A stretch of DNA of 64,000 bases from Thermodesulfobium acidiphilum (GCF_003057965.1 NZ_CP020921.1:1710795-1774794), one strand, 5' to 3'. Positions 26,542 to 36,605 are shown, numbered from the stretch's first letter. Translations and numbers: made by a program. The notes: generated by a model from the sequence alone, not told the origin.

Positions 26542-27513
26542 TCATTCCCTCAGCACATCAGTAATTTTTATTGCCAAATTTTTACCAACCCTTCCAGGCA
26601 CTCCTAAAAATTTCAGCTTCTTTTCTATTTTAACATCAAGCGGTTTATCAACCTTTGTATCTAACAATAGAGTGTCACCTATCCTTAAATTAATCAAGTC
26701 TCTCAAGAGAATATGCATATGACCCAAACAGACCTGTAAGTTAACTATTACGTTCAAAACGTGCTGGTAAACGTATTCTTTTTCTATATCATTTTCTGCC
26801 TTTTTCTTTACAAAAAATCTTTGAGCAGAAAGATGATTAACTATTGGCTCTAACAAACTATATGGAATTGCTAAAGACATTATACCACTAAGGTCTCCGA
26901 TACCTATATCCATAGTTATTAACACAACCATTTCGTTTGCTGGAACAATTTGTGCGAATTCAGGGTTTGTTTCTGTTCCTACGAAGCTAAGACTTACGGG
27001 ATAGACTGTTCTCCATGCCTCTTCAAGAGCTACAAGATGCCTATCAACAATCTTAGCAATCAAAGCATTTTCTATGTCAGTTGGAGCCCTTGGACTAGGT
27101 GGCGGAAGCCCAGAACCACCTAACAATCTATCCACAAGAGCTAATGTAATATTTAGATTCATTTCCAAAACCATTGAAAGTCCTGTACTTTCCCAACTAA
27201 TTATTACAATCATTGCAGGAGGAATTAGCGAGTTTATAAATTCTTCATATGGGACTTGATCTATTGCAGAAAAATCTAACCTCATACTACCTCTTACCAG
27301 GCTTGAAAGAGAAGTTGCTACCAACCTTCCATACGTTTCATGAATCAATTCAAGCGTTCTAAGATGATCCCTTGAAAATTTACTAGGTCTTTTGAAGTCA
27401 TAAGTCTTTACAGTCTTTTCTGGTTCTTTTTCAAGTAAATCAGCACTAACTTGACCTGTATTAAAGGCATTCAGGATTGCATCTATTTCATCTTGACTTA
27501 AAACATCAGCCAT
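26542..27513 (-). CDS. fliM: Flagellar motor switch protein FliM
   Basis: 323 residues. N-terminal CheY-P-binding LSQDEIDAILNAF, the middle domain with GGSGLPPPSPRAPTDIE, and a C-terminal SpoA domain (KVDKPLDVKIEKKLKFLGVPGRVG). Forms the C-ring with FliG and FliY. Its ATG shares one base with the motA stop (TAATG), so motA and fliM are translationally coupled. fliL and motB, which often sit between motA and fliM, are absent. Confidence 0.95.
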   Translation of the reverse strand: MADVLSQDEIDAILNAFNTGQVSADLLEKEPEKTVKTYDFKRPSKFSRDHLRTLELIHETYGRLVATSLSSLVRGSMRLDFSAIDQVPYEEFINSLIPPAMIVIISWESTGLSMVLEMNLNITLALVDRLLGGSGLPPPSPRAPTDIENALIAKIVDRHLVALEEAWRTVYPVSLSFVGTETNPEFAQIVPANEMVVLITMDIGIGDLSGIMSLAIPYSLLEPIVNHLSAQRFFVKKKAENDIEKEYVYQHVLNVIVNLQVCLGHMHILLRDLINLRIGDTLLLDTKVDKPLDVKIEKKLKFLGVPGRVGKNLAIKITDVLRE

Positions 27514-28307
27514 TATGCACTAACTCTTTCCTTTTCTTTTTGTGTTTCATATGCTAGCCTTAGCGTTGGAGGCAAAAATACCTTCAATTTTTCCTCTATT
27601 ATCCTTGGGTTATCTCCTGCCTGTATTGAGAGTATACCTTCCATTATCATTGTCTTAATTTGCGCTTCCTCCTTACTCCTTACGCCCAATTTCCCAGCAA
27701 TGGGCAAAAACACAAGATTGGCCACACCCACGCCATATAAAGTAGCTATGAAGGCACCAGCAATCGCCTGGCTGACGCCGCTTGGGTCTTCCAGATTTGC
27801 TAGCATGTGAACAAGACCCATAACAGTACCAAGAATACCTAAAGTAGGTGCAAATCCCCCTAATCCTATAAAGAAATTTTCACCCAACTTGTGTCTTGCT
27901 TCCATTATTTCTAAATCATTTTCTAAAATTGCCCTAACCAGTTCTGGATCAACAGCATCTACTACCAGTTGAACCCCCCTCTTCATAAACAGATCATCAA
28001 CACCCTCAAGCTCAGCCTCAAGGGATAATAGGCCTTCTCTCCTGGCCTTTTCTGCAAGTCTAACAATTTGATCTATAACTTTCACCGGGTTATCCTTTGG
28101 CGCAAAAAATGCCTTTCTAACTATTTTTGGGACCATTTTTAATTGATCTACAGTTGTGTTTATGACTACAGCACCAGTAGTACCACCAAGTACTAGCACA
28201 AATGCAGGCAAGCTCAGATAATGGGAAAACGAGCCACCCTCAATAATAACAGATAAAGTTATAGATCCAAAAGCAATGATAAAACCTGCAATTGTTGCTA
28301 TGTCCAT
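27513..28307 (-). CDS. motA: Flagellar motor stator protein MotA
   Basis: 264 residues, four TM segments (about 3-22, 30-52, 150-172, 183-205). The cytoplasmic loop carries the charged region that contacts FliG, and VANLVFLPIAGKL carries the conserved Pro needed for ion-coupled torque. Its partner motB is not the next gene, contrary to most genomes. Whether it couples H+ or Na+ cannot be decided here. ATG with AAGGA upstream, three bases after flbD. Confidence 0.93.
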   Translation of the reverse strand: MDIATIAGFIIAFGSITLSVIIEGGSFSHYLSLPAFVLVLGGTTGAVVINTTVDQLKMVPKIVRKAFFAPKDNPVKVIDQIVRLAEKARREGLLSLEAELEGVDDLFMKRGVQLVVDAVDPELVRAILENDLEIMEARHKLGENFFIGLGGFAPTLGILGTVMGLVHMLANLEDPSGVSQAIAGAFIATLYGVGVANLVFLPIAGKLGVRSKEEAQIKTMIMEGILSIQAGDNPRIIEEKLKVFLPPTLRLAYETQKEKERVSA

Positions 28308-28310
28308 ATA

Positions 28311-28538
28311 TTAATCCTTGTTTTCAGATGTATTTTGCATCCTAGCTTTAACAAACCTTAAACCTATCTTTTTATTATAATCGATTATCTTTTCTACTAT
28401 TTCTTCGGGAGACTCCTTCACCATAAATTTTTTACCTGTAAAGAGAGTTATAGTTGTATCAGGCGAACTCTCTATAGATTCTATCAGATCAGAATTCAAA
28501 ATAAATTCTGCATCGTTTAGTTTTGTTAATTTTATCAT
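28311..28538 (-). CDS. flbD: FlbD family flagellar protein
   Basis: 75-residue small protein of unknown biochemical role, always found between hook and motor genes. Characteristic pattern: ITLFTGKKFMVKESPEEIVEKIIDY. It overlaps the upstream hook-basal body gene by four bases (ATGA) and precedes motA by three bases. Confidence 0.9.
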   Translation of the reverse strand: MIKLTKLNDAEFILNSDLIESIESSPDTTITLFTGKKFMVKESPEEIVEKIIDYNKKIGLRFVKARMQNTSENKD

Positions 28539-29302
28539 ACTATAAGTCCTATTGCAGTCTTAAGCATATTATCACTCGTAGTAATGGCTTGAGCATTTAC
28601 CTGATAAGTTCTCTCGTAATCTATTAAATTGGTCATTTGGGTTGCAAGATCAGTATTTGAACCTTCTAACGCATTTTGGATTATTGAATAATTGCTACTA
28701 AGTGTTACCGGACTGCCTGAATTTATAGAAGCACTAAAATTATTTCCTCCGACGTTTATAAGAGCATTTTTATTTATAAAATCAACCACCATAATTTTTC
28801 CATCTAAAACGGATTGACCATTTGTGAAATTCGAATAAACAGAACCGTCCGGATTGACTGTAAAATTTACAAAATTTTTAGCAGTAGTATTTATATTTAT
28901 GTTGCCATTTGTGCCCTGTACATACAAACCATCGACAGTCACAAGGTTACCATTGCTATCCAGGCTAAAGGATCCATCCCTCGTGTAATAGGTTTTTGTA
29001 CCGTCAGAAACAACAAAGAAACCGCTTCCGTTGATTGCAAGATCCGTAGGGTTATTAGTTGTTAGAACTGGTCCTTGAGTAAACGAGAACGATGTAGAAT
29101 TAAGCTTAGAACCTATTCCGATTTGAAGAGGATTTGTCCTTGAGGTTGCAAATGAAAGTTCCTGTGATAAGATATCAGCAAAAGTAGGATTGCTTTCTTT
29201 GAATCCGGTCGTATTAACGTTTGAAATATTGTTTGCTACCACATCTAGGGCGCTTTGGCTGGACAAAGCGCCGCTTGTAGCGGTAAAAATAGAATTATCC
29301 AT
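28535..29302 (-). CDS. Flagellar hook-basal body protein of the FlgF/FlgG type
   Basis: 255 residues. N-terminal rod-family signature ALDVVANNISNVNTTGFKES and C-terminal NLIDYERTYQVNAQAITTSDNML, with GSGFFVV in the central domain. Length suits FlgG or FlgF, but the position after flgE and the absence of a second copy do not allow a firm choice; in operons of this kind it can also act as a hook-associated FlgE paralogue. Starts 30 bases after flgE. Confidence 0.85.
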   Translation of the reverse strand: MDNSIFTATSGALSSQSALDVVANNISNVNTTGFKESNPTFADILSQELSFATSRTNPLQIGIGSKLNSTSFSFTQGPVLTTNNPTDLAINGSGFFVVSDGTKTYYTRDGSFSLDSNGNLVTVDGLYVQGTNGNININTTAKNFVNFTVNPDGSVYSNFTNGQSVLDGKIMVVDFINKNALINVGGNNFSASINSGSPVTLSSNYSIIQNALEGSNTDLATQMTNLIDYERTYQVNAQAITTSDNMLKTAIGLIV

Positions 29303-29332
29303 AACTTTAACCTCCTAAAAATTCGCAAACTC

Positions 29333-31021
29333 CTACGGGGCAGCTTTTAACGATAATAGTTCCTGAAGCATTTGATCTGATGTAGTTATAACTCTTGCGT
29401 TTGCCTCATAACCTCTTTCGGTAGTAATCAAATTCGTAAACTGCTGAGAAAGGTCTACATTGGACATCTCAAGGGCGCTTGGAATAATTGTTCCAATACC
29501 ACCAGAACCAGCAGCACCAATTTGTGCAGTTCCAGAATTCGAAGAAGTGCTATATATGTTTGATCCGTTACTGGTTAAGCCTGATGGATTTGGGAAATTG
29601 GCAAGTGCAATCTGACCTATAGCATTTGTAAGGCCATTAGAATAAGTACCGGTAATAACACCTGACTGATCTATTGAATAGCTCTGTAAAGAACCAGAAG
29701 AATAACCATCTTGACTGGCAAAGTTCAGACTGGAAGAGCCTCCATATTGTGTCATGCCAAAAAAGTTAATTGTGGGAGTCCATGGAGTAGATGCACCAGT
29801 AGATGGATTTATTAAAAGTGTTGCTGTAGAGCTAGAAGGAGTTGGATAAGTAGTCGTAACATTTGAAAGCGAACCATTAGAGTTAAAAGTTAAGGTTCCA
29901 TAACCAGAAGTAGCATAAACATTTGACACAGGAGTAGTACCTACATCAGTAGGTACATAAGAAAAACCATTAAGCCCTGTAGCAGCACCTGTAGAACCAT
30001 CATTTTCAGTAATTTGGAGCCAGTTAGTGCCATAAGTTCCTGTTGGATCCACCAGTTTTGACTGCAGGTTAACACTTCCAGGTGTTGTAGTGCTATTGCT
30101 TGCTACAAAATAGTTCTTTAGTATTTGATCGTTATTTATAGCGTTTATAACCTTTTGTTCTATAGTGGAAGGGCTATCACCATTTTGAACCGTAATAGTT
30201 AAGTTGTATGGTACATTGTCGCCAACAATACTCTGAATTGCATAACCATTAAAAGAAAGAGTTATGTTGCCAGTTTGAGTAGCCCCTATGGGAGCAGAAG
30301 AAGCAGTCTTACTGGGAACATTAGCCGATGGAAGTGTCGTTAGAGTTCTCCACTTCCACGTGTTTTGAGCTCCAGTTGGAGTTATAACTGTAGTAACAGA
30401 GTGAGATACACCAAGAGAATCATATATTGCTCCAGATGAAGTAACGGCATATGGCGTACTGGAAGTTGAAGTGTTCGCATATTGGGATGCGTCAAGATTT
30501 CCCGTCATGGTAATGTTGTTTGACTGTTTTGCTGGCATGGATTGTCCTATAGGAATTTTTAGATCAGATACAGGACCTGAAGGATTCACTACTCCACTAG
30601 AGTCAGCTTGCCAGCCTTGAACTTTGAGACCTGCGCTGTTTACGAGATTTCCGTTTGCATCTACATTAAATGAGCCGTCTCTAGTATAGAAATTTTGAGA
30701 GCCGTTATTCACAATAAAAAAGCCGTTACCCTGTATAGCAAGATCAGTATTTACTCCAGTATTTTCAGTAGAGGAGCTGGTAAAAGGGGTAGAAATAGCA
30801 GCAATTTGAGTGCCCAAACCAATTTGCATTGGGTTAATCCCCCCCAAACCGTTTTGAGGAGCTGAAGCCCCGCTCAAAGTTTGAGAAAGCATCTGAGAAA
30901 AAGTAACTGTACTTGCCTTAAAACCAATCGTATTAACGTTTGCAATGTTGTTGCCTATAACGTCCATAGCCGTCTGGTTATTTTGTAAACCACTAACAGC
31001 AGAAGACATAGCTCTTAACAT
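29333..31021 (-). CDS. flgE: Flagellar hook protein FlgE
   Basis: 562 residues. The N-terminal flg_bb_rod (AMDVIGNNIANVNTIGFKAS) and C-terminal (NLITTERGYEANARVITTSDQML) segments are paired helices that form the D0 core. The large middle region (about 140-510) is Thr/Ser/Asn-rich beta structure, as in long hook proteins. ATG with AAGGAGG seven to eight bases upstream. It lies between TIGR02530 and FlgF/G genes, the standard order. Confidence 0.95.
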   Translation of the reverse strand: MLRAMSSAVSGLQNNQTAMDVIGNNIANVNTIGFKASTVTFSQMLSQTLSGASAPQNGLGGINPMQIGLGTQIAAISTPFTSSSTENTGVNTDLAIQGNGFFIVNNGSQNFYTRDGSFNVDANGNLVNSAGLKVQGWQADSSGVVNPSGPVSDLKIPIGQSMPAKQSNNITMTGNLDASQYANTSTSSTPYAVTSSGAIYDSLGVSHSVTTVITPTGAQNTWKWRTLTTLPSANVPSKTASSAPIGATQTGNITLSFNGYAIQSIVGDNVPYNLTITVQNGDSPSTIEQKVINAINNDQILKNYFVASNSTTTPGSVNLQSKLVDPTGTYGTNWLQITENDGSTGAATGLNGFSYVPTDVGTTPVSNVYATSGYGTLTFNSNGSLSNVTTTYPTPSSSTATLLINPSTGASTPWTPTINFFGMTQYGGSSSLNFASQDGYSSGSLQSYSIDQSGVITGTYSNGLTNAIGQIALANFPNPSGLTSNGSNIYSTSSNSGTAQIGAAGSGGIGTIIPSALEMSNVDLSQQFTNLITTERGYEANARVITTSDQMLQELLSLKAAP

Positions 31022-31074
31022 ATTTTACCCTCCTTAAATTTTTCGAGGGCCTCCGACATGCGGTCCAGCCCATT

Positions 31075-31428
31075 TTATAATATTATTGCACTATCAATAT
31101 TTGTAAAAACATTATCCTTTAAGTTCTCTTGACTTACAGCAGTTATAATCGTTTTGCTTTTTGGATTGACTACAAAAGCCTTGTTGTCCATAAGCACAAG
31201 AGATTCTTTTGAACCCTTTTTTGCAAGCCTTTCCATAGCATAGTTCATTCTTGAAATATCTTGAGAGCTAAGGCTTATACCCCTTGATTCAAGGCGCTTT
31301 GAGGCATGATTGGTAAAGTTTATACTGCTAATTTCGTTATTTAATATCTCAGCAAAACTTGAATCTGACTGAAGTTTTGTAAAACTCTTATTTGAAATGC
31401 CTTGTCCTTGAATTTTGTCTATCTTCAT
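31075..31428 (-). CDS. Flagellar operon protein, TIGR02530 family
   Basis: 117 residues. Family signature around NHASKRLESRGISLSSQDISRMNYAMERLAKKGSKE and VVNPKSKTIITAVSQENL, seen between flgD and flgE in many thermophiles and Firmicutes. Function unknown; sometimes proposed to regulate hook genes. Overlaps flgD by four bases. Confidence 0.85.
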   Translation of the reverse strand: MKIDKIQGQGISNKSFTKLQSDSSFAEILNNEISSINFTNHASKRLESRGISLSSQDISRMNYAMERLAKKGSKESLVLMDNKAFVVNPKSKTIITAVSQENLKDNVFTNIDSAIIL

Positions 31429-31844
31429 AAAACGCTTACTATGTTAGAAAGATTTATAGTAGAACCGTTATCTAAAACTAAAGATGGATTGTTATTACTT
31501 ATAGTTACCTGAGTAACTGTAGCGCTTTGTGTGCTGTTGTCAGCAGCTGTATATTGAATTTTTTTACCTATTAAGCTAGTAGCATATAGGTTATTTATGT
31601 TTACCACAGATTCTTGAACAGCATTACTCATGTTTGTCATCTGTTGTGTGGTAGTAAGAGCTGATAACTCATTCATAAATTCACTTGTACTCATAGCATT
31701 AAGTGGATCTTGATTTTTTAGTTGAGCAATCAAAAGAGTCAAAAAAGCATTGGTGTTTGCCAGGCTATTAGCGCTTGAACTTGAACTAGAATTAGAACTT
31801 GTACTGACATTATTACTCGTCGAACCAACGCTTGAAACTGACAT
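31425..31844 (-). CDS. flgD: Flagellar hook capping protein FlgD
   Basis: 139 residues, a short FlgD. Ser/Asn-rich N-terminus, then the core motif FLTLLIAQLKNQDPLNAMSTSEFMNELS. It lacks the C-terminal Ig-like domain found in longer FlgD. Needed for hook assembly. ATG with AAGGAGG about seven bases upstream; 18 bases after fliK. Confidence 0.9.
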   Translation of the reverse strand: MSVSSVGSTSNNVSTSSNSSSSSSANSLANTNAFLTLLIAQLKNQDPLNAMSTSEFMNELSALTTTQQMTNMSNAVQESVVNINNLYATSLIGKKIQYTAADNSTQSATVTQVTISNNNPSLVLDNGSTINLSNIVSVL

Positions 31845-31862
31845 TTCAATACCTCCTTTTTC

Positions 31863-33512
31863 TTATACTCTTATATCAACACCGTCTTTAAGACTTTGAA
31901 TACCCGTTATAAGTGCAGTATCTAAAGAAACGTTATTATTATTATTTAAAGGATAAATTACATGACTGAAATTCTGGTTAAACCCCTGGTCCTTCTGGTC
32001 GGAATTTATATAGACATTTACATTATTTGGCGCAAAGCCATTTGATTGTAAAATCTGTCTAAAATCTTGCATATTCGATAAAATAGCGTGTTTTGCAAGA
32101 TCGTCTACAACAAAAAAGGTCATGTTTACGGAATTTGTAGCCCTATCAAGTGATACGTTTAGCTTTACTTTACCCAGATCTGGTGGTTCTAGTAAAAATT
32201 CTATGTCTTTTGGAGAATTAAATCTCAAATCCTGCATCATGTTCTGGATCTTTTGATATGCGTCCAGTGAAATGGAATGATACGACATGCTCTGGTTTGG
32301 CGTTACAATATTATTGATTATTGACAATTGGGGACCTAGCAAATTTGAAGAGATAGCTTCATTGGCATCTGTTAATTTGTTTTCAGATGAGTTAGACAAA
32401 GAATTTGCCTGATTAAAACCAGAGGCTATTTGCCCAGAGAGAAGGTTAGCAACCGTAATTTGAGAGTTCACAGAAGAAGGGATACTTAGGTTACTGAGTA
32501 TCTGAGAAGTTATAGTGTTTGAGATATTTTGTGCTACAGACTGATTCTGATAATTAAAAGCTTGTTGATTTAAGTTCTGAGAAGATGTTAGAGTTCCTGT
32601 AATAGAGCTTGATAAATTTGGTTGATTTATAAAGACTTGAGAATTTAATGCTAACTGTGAAGTACTAAATGATTTGTCAGAAATAGTCTGCAAATTTTGT
32701 GAAAGATTTGACAAAGTATTTAAAGAACTAGAGTTTATTAAAGTAGTATCATTTTCTCCAGAATTATCCTGAGAAATATTTGTAGAGCTTTGCAAAGCCT
32801 GAATAGAGTTTAAATTAAAAGGAGTGCTATTCTGAGCTAACTGACTAGAAGGGGTTAAATTAGCAGTTTGAATAAGTGTGCTTTGAGACGTTGATTGTGC
32901 TTGAGGAACAGTTAATTGAGATTCTAATAAGAAGGGGCTTTGAGTATTTGTTTGTATAGTACTTAATACATTAGAGTTATTCTGAATATTGATTGCACCG
33001 TTACTTGCTTGAGAACTTAAGACAGGAGAAGAATTTAAAATATCAGCTAACTGTAGAGGAATTATTTGAGCATCTTGCAATGGCCCCAAGATTTGGATAT
33101 CTGGTTGAGTTAGAGTAGGGTTGCTTTTGTTAGTTTGATCTTTTAAAGCACTTTGAGCGCTATTTTGATCCTGAGACAAATTTAAACCCAAAACAACAGG
33201 GATTTGACCTGACAAATTTATAACAGGCATCTGATTTGGCATCTGAATAAGTACCAAAGAAGATTGTATTTGGCCAGAAACGCTTTGATCGCTACTTTCA
33301 CTTCCTGGTTGTAATTGAGATTTTGGATTAGTAGTTTGGATATTAATTTGTGAGCTTTGGGCTGTATTGACTTCGTTTTGGGCAAATTCGCTAACAAGTT
33401 GTTCTAAAATTGAAGAAAAAACCTCATCTTGCGAGATAGATGATTGATTCGGATTCGGCACAGAATTGCCCGACTGCAATATAGGTAGATTTGCCAAAGG
33501 CGAAGAGTTCAA
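31863..33512 (-). CDS. fliK: Flagellar hook-length control protein FliK
   Basis: 549 residues: a long Gln/Ser/Asn-rich disordered ruler (about 1-430) and a folded C-terminal switch domain, LEPPDLGKVKLNVSLDR (about 440-455), followed by NMQDFRQILQSNGFAPNNVNVYI. TTG start behind AAAGGAGG at seven bases. First gene of the flagellar operon, whose likely sigma28 promoter is at 33579-33606. Confidence 0.93.
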   Translation of the reverse strand: MNSSPLANLPILQSGNSVPNPNQSSISQDEVFSSILEQLVSEFAQNEVNTAQSSQINIQTTNPKSQLQPGSESSDQSVSGQIQSSLVLIQMPNQMPVINLSGQIPVVLGLNLSQDQNSAQSALKDQTNKSNPTLTQPDIQILGPLQDAQIIPLQLADILNSSPVLSSQASNGAINIQNNSNVLSTIQTNTQSPFLLESQLTVPQAQSTSQSTLIQTANLTPSSQLAQNSTPFNLNSIQALQSSTNISQDNSGENDTTLINSSSLNTLSNLSQNLQTISDKSFSTSQLALNSQVFINQPNLSSSITGTLTSSQNLNQQAFNYQNQSVAQNISNTITSQILSNLSIPSSVNSQITVANLLSGQIASGFNQANSLSNSSENKLTDANEAISSNLLGPQLSIINNIVTPNQSMSYHSISLDAYQKIQNMMQDLRFNSPKDIEFLLEPPDLGKVKLNVSLDRATNSVNMTFFVVDDLAKHAILSNMQDFRQILQSNGFAPNNVNVYINSDQKDQGFNQNFSHVIYPLNNNNNVSLDTALITGIQSLKDGVDIRV

Positions 33513-33578
33513 ACTTTCACCTCCTTTCTATCTTCAAAATTATATATTTCCTTATTAGAAAATATCTTCTCTTATGAT

Positions 33579-33606
33579 TTATCGACAAAAATACTAATTT
33601 TATTTA
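33579..33606 (-). promoter_or_regulatory. Candidate sigma28 (FliA/SigD) promoter for the fliK-fliY operon
   Basis: Minus strand TAAA (33606-33603), 16 bases, GTCGATAA (33586-33579). The consensus is TAAA-N15-GCCGATAA, so one base differs in the -10 and the spacing is one longer. It lies about 65 bases upstream of the fliK start. No better vegetative promoter is visible in the 117-base gap. Confidence 0.5.
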
Positions 33607-33629
33607 AAAAGGGGTAGAAATCTAAAAGG

Positions 33630-34220
33630 TCAGGCAGATTTTGAGGTAAGGATCTTTTCAACCATGTCACAGATTATGTGCTCAATCATAATATGACATT
33701 CCTGTATTCTTGGAACGTTTTTTGACGGAACGCTTATACAGATATCAGATAGTTTTTCCATTTCATTTCCAGCCATACCTGTAAGCGAGATTGTGCTTAT
33801 ATGATAAAGTTGAGCAATTCTTAGCGCCTTTATTAAATTTTTAGAATTCCCACTTGTCGAAATGGCAAAAAAGACGTCACCCATTTCACCTAGCGCTTCA
33901 ATCTGTCTTGCAAAAATGCTTTCATATCCAAAATCATTTGAAATAGCTGTAATAATTGAAGTATCAGTAGTAAGGGCTATAGCTTTTAGAGCTTTCCTTT
34001 CCAACAAAAATCTACCAACAAACTCTGCTGCAATGTGCTGTGAATCAGCAGCACTACCACCATTTCCCGCAATCAAAAGTTTTTTCCCAGACCTTAGCGC
34101 TGCAGATATAACTTTAACGCTCATTTTAACAGTTTCTAAAAATCTATCATCAGAAAGCAACTTATCTTTTAACTCCAGGGCTTCAGATATTGCTTTTCTG
34201 ATTTCATCCTCTACAATCAT
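33630..34220 (-). CDS. gmhA: Phosphoheptose isomerase (SIS domain)
   Basis: 196 residues. SIS fold with GNGGSAADSQHIAAEFVGRF at about 50-70; the zinc/active-site pairs are His-Glu in HIAAE and Gln-His in RIQECH. Converts sedoheptulose 7-phosphate to D-glycero-D-manno-heptose 7-phosphate for LPS core or for heptosylated surface glycans. Overlaps the large glycosyltransferase gene by four bases (ATGA). The following flagellar operon starts its own promoter. Confidence 0.9.
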   Translation of the reverse strand: MIVEDEIRKAISEALELKDKLLSDDRFLETVKMSVKVISAALRSGKKLLIAGNGGSAADSQHIAAEFVGRFLLERKALKAIALTTDTSIITAISNDFGYESIFARQIEALGEMGDVFFAISTSGNSKNLIKALRIAQLYHISTISLTGMAGNEMEKLSDICISVPSKNVPRIQECHIMIEHIICDMVEKILTSKSA

Positions 34221-36604
34221 TTACTTTTCCTTTCAAAAAAGTTGAGCATCTCTTTAGAAAAATTTTGGATAGAAAACTTTTCCATGACAAAAGCTCTTGC
34301 CCTTTCTCCAAGTTCTCTGGCAAAATCTCTATCTTTAGCCAATTTCAACATTGCACTATACAATTCATCTTCATCAGGGAGAGCCCACTCCCAATCTGGA
34401 TTATATCCCGAGCTATTTTGACCTATTTTTTCGAACTTATAATTTAAAAGTATAGAATTGTCTTTATTCATAAACTCAAGGTTACCACCGTATGCTGTAG
34501 CAATAACTGGTTTTCCAAGCCACATAGCTTCTATTAGAGGAAGGGCCATGCCTTCACAACTGTGCGGAGAAACGTATGCATCTGCAGCATTTAATATAGT
34601 AATATATCCATCTCTGTTCGTAGTCTCATCCACAAATACAACGTTGTCAGTAATACCCAATTCTTTAATGTATTTTGCGAGTTTTACTTGATTTTCAGAA
34701 TATTTTGCAGCCTGAAAGGTCTTAAATATTAAATATACATCGCTATATTCTCTTACAACCCTCGAAAGAGCCCTTAAAAGCAAAAACGGTCTTTTTCTGT
34801 CAAAATCTCTGAAAAAGTCCAGTATAAACATAAAAACAAAAGAGTCATAAAAACCAAAGGTTGCTCGAAGATTCTTTCTGTGTTGTAATATTCTCCAATC
34901 GTAAGTGAATGGATACAAAAACTTATATACCTTTTTCCCTCCCGCTTTAATTAAAGCGCTTTTTACAAAATCTGAATAACACATAACTTCATCTACCAAA
35001 GAAAAGGCCTTAGGGTCATCAAAATACCTATCAAATTCCCAGTTCCAGATTGCAGATGTTCTGCCTTTGAAAATATTGCTTGATATATCTTTAAGATAAG
35101 CCAAATCTTCTGAATTAATAAAAAATATTGTGTTATTAAATGATAGATTATTAACGTTAAAACAAGCAATATTTTTAATTTCCTCTTCAGAAACTCTCAA
35201 ATTTGATGTAACGGGCAAAAAGAAAAGCGAACACGGAATACCCAGTGAAGATGCCTTTCTAAAAAAGGATCTTGCTTGAACCCCAAGCCCAATCTTCGAT
35301 TCAAAAAACCCAACGATGTTTATTCCAAAAGGGCTATGCTCAATACGAGATGTATCAGTAAGGTTGTAATTAACCCTTAAGATATCCTTCAATGTTACAG
35401 TACTTATTATGCCAGTCATAGAAAAAGTCAAGCGTAAATCCAGTCTTGACTCAATCACACATCTTGCAAACCTACTTATAGAGCTGTATTTTGTGTGCAG
35501 AAAAGAAAGTATTGCCCTTACATTTTCTCTGTCAGGTAAATATGGATTCCTAAATCTCTTAAATATTTCTTCTGAATATCTTCTTCTTACTTCAAGAGGT
35601 ATCCTAATTCTTGTTAATGGAAGGTACTCAAAATAATATGGTAATTCCTCAAATTTTCTTTTATTTTGGAAAAAACTTTTGTTATAGTACTCGTTTACTA
35701 ACTTTATATACGATTTATTTATTGATCCAAAAAAGCTTACGTGATCGAATAGAAATAAATCATCCAGATAAAACCCACTAAATTCAAAAAGTGATATCTT
35801 CTTGAGAAGATTTTTTCTATTTACAAAATAATTAGATTCTTTAAATATGATATCTTCTTTTTTAACATTATAAAAGGTCAGAGTATACTGCAAATCATCT
35901 AATTCAAGATATTTTAGCTTTGATATCTCTTTCCTGTGAAAATAGGAGATATTAGCTTCAGTATTTTTTAAAGCAAATATCGATTCTTTGAAACGAATTA
36001 CATCATAATCATCCAAAAGATCGTATAAGCCCTTTACATCAGAAAGGCAGAAGATATTTTTCGATAAGTACAAACTTTTTTTAAATCCAACATAAGCAAA
36101 ATATTCAAAAACATATGACAAAATCCAGTTTTTCGACTCATCCTTAGTAGATGTCCAAAGAACTTTATGCATATCCCTACATGAAATTTCTGACAAAAGT
36201 TCACACAAAAAGAAAAATTTAATACCTCTAGATACCAATTCGTTAAAGAGTCTAAATTCTCTAATATCCTTTAAAAGGTCTACAACTACAACTACAAATT
36301 CAATGTCTGGATTGTTTTTTAGAAAACTATCCCTTAAATTTAGGGCATAGTGCATTTCGTCTTTGTTAATTATAGTAAACGCAACATCTTTGTGTTGAAC
36401 AGGAATCTTGGGAGAATAGTCAAAATTTATCTTAACGACTCTTAGATCTTCCCATAAATCCTTTGCTTTAAAAATCTCATATTTTATCTTTTCTAATCCC
36501 TTGCTTAACGAAGAAGCAAACCCCTTTTTCTGATAATTTTTTAAGGACTTTCTAAACGAAATATATCTTGAGAGCGAACTTTTAAATAACGTGTTTTTAA
36601 ACAT
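34217..36604 (-). CDS. Two-domain glycosyltransferase (GT4 C-terminal domain)
   Basis: 795 residues. A C-terminal GT-B, GT4-type domain (about 510-790) has the E-x7-E motif in CEGMALPLIEA and a nucleotide-sugar segment WLGKPVIATAYGG. The N-terminal part (about 60-330) looks like a separate transferase fold with strands VAFTIINKDEMHYALNLRDS and FVVVVVDLL and an FWTS-like region, perhaps GT8-like. Probably builds LPS core, O-antigen or a flagellar glycan; acceptor unknown. It begins one base after the upstream selenoprotein gene, so those genes share the transcript. ATG start without a strong Shine-Dalgarno. Confidence 0.85.
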   Translation of the reverse strand: MFKNTLFKSSLSRYISFRKSLKNYQKKGFASSLSKGLEKIKYEIFKAKDLWEDLRVVKINFDYSPKIPVQHKDVAFTIINKDEMHYALNLRDSFLKNNPDIEFVVVVVDLLKDIREFRLFNELVSRGIKFFFLCELLSEISCRDMHKVLWTSTKDESKNWILSYVFEYFAYVGFKKSLYLSKNIFCLSDVKGLYDLLDDYDVIRFKESIFALKNTEANISYFHRKEISKLKYLELDDLQYTLTFYNVKKEDIIFKESNYFVNRKNLLKKISLFEFSGFYLDDLFLFDHVSFFGSINKSYIKLVNEYYNKSFFQNKRKFEELPYYFEYLPLTRIRIPLEVRRRYSEEIFKRFRNPYLPDRENVRAILSFLHTKYSSISRFARCVIESRLDLRLTFSMTGIISTVTLKDILRVNYNLTDTSRIEHSPFGINIVGFFESKIGLGVQARSFFRKASSLGIPCSLFFLPVTSNLRVSEEEIKNIACFNVNNLSFNNTIFFINSEDLAYLKDISSNIFKGRTSAIWNWEFDRYFDDPKAFSLVDEVMCYSDFVKSALIKAGGKKVYKFLYPFTYDWRILQHRKNLRATFGFYDSFVFMFILDFFRDFDRKRPFLLLRALSRVVREYSDVYLIFKTFQAAKYSENQVKLAKYIKELGITDNVVFVDETTNRDGYITILNAADAYVSPHSCEGMALPLIEAMWLGKPVIATAYGGNLEFMNKDNSILLNYKFEKIGQNSSGYNPDWEWALPDEDELYSAMLKLAKDRDFARELGERARAFVMEKFSIQNFSKEMLNFFERKSK

Positions 36605-36605
36605 A

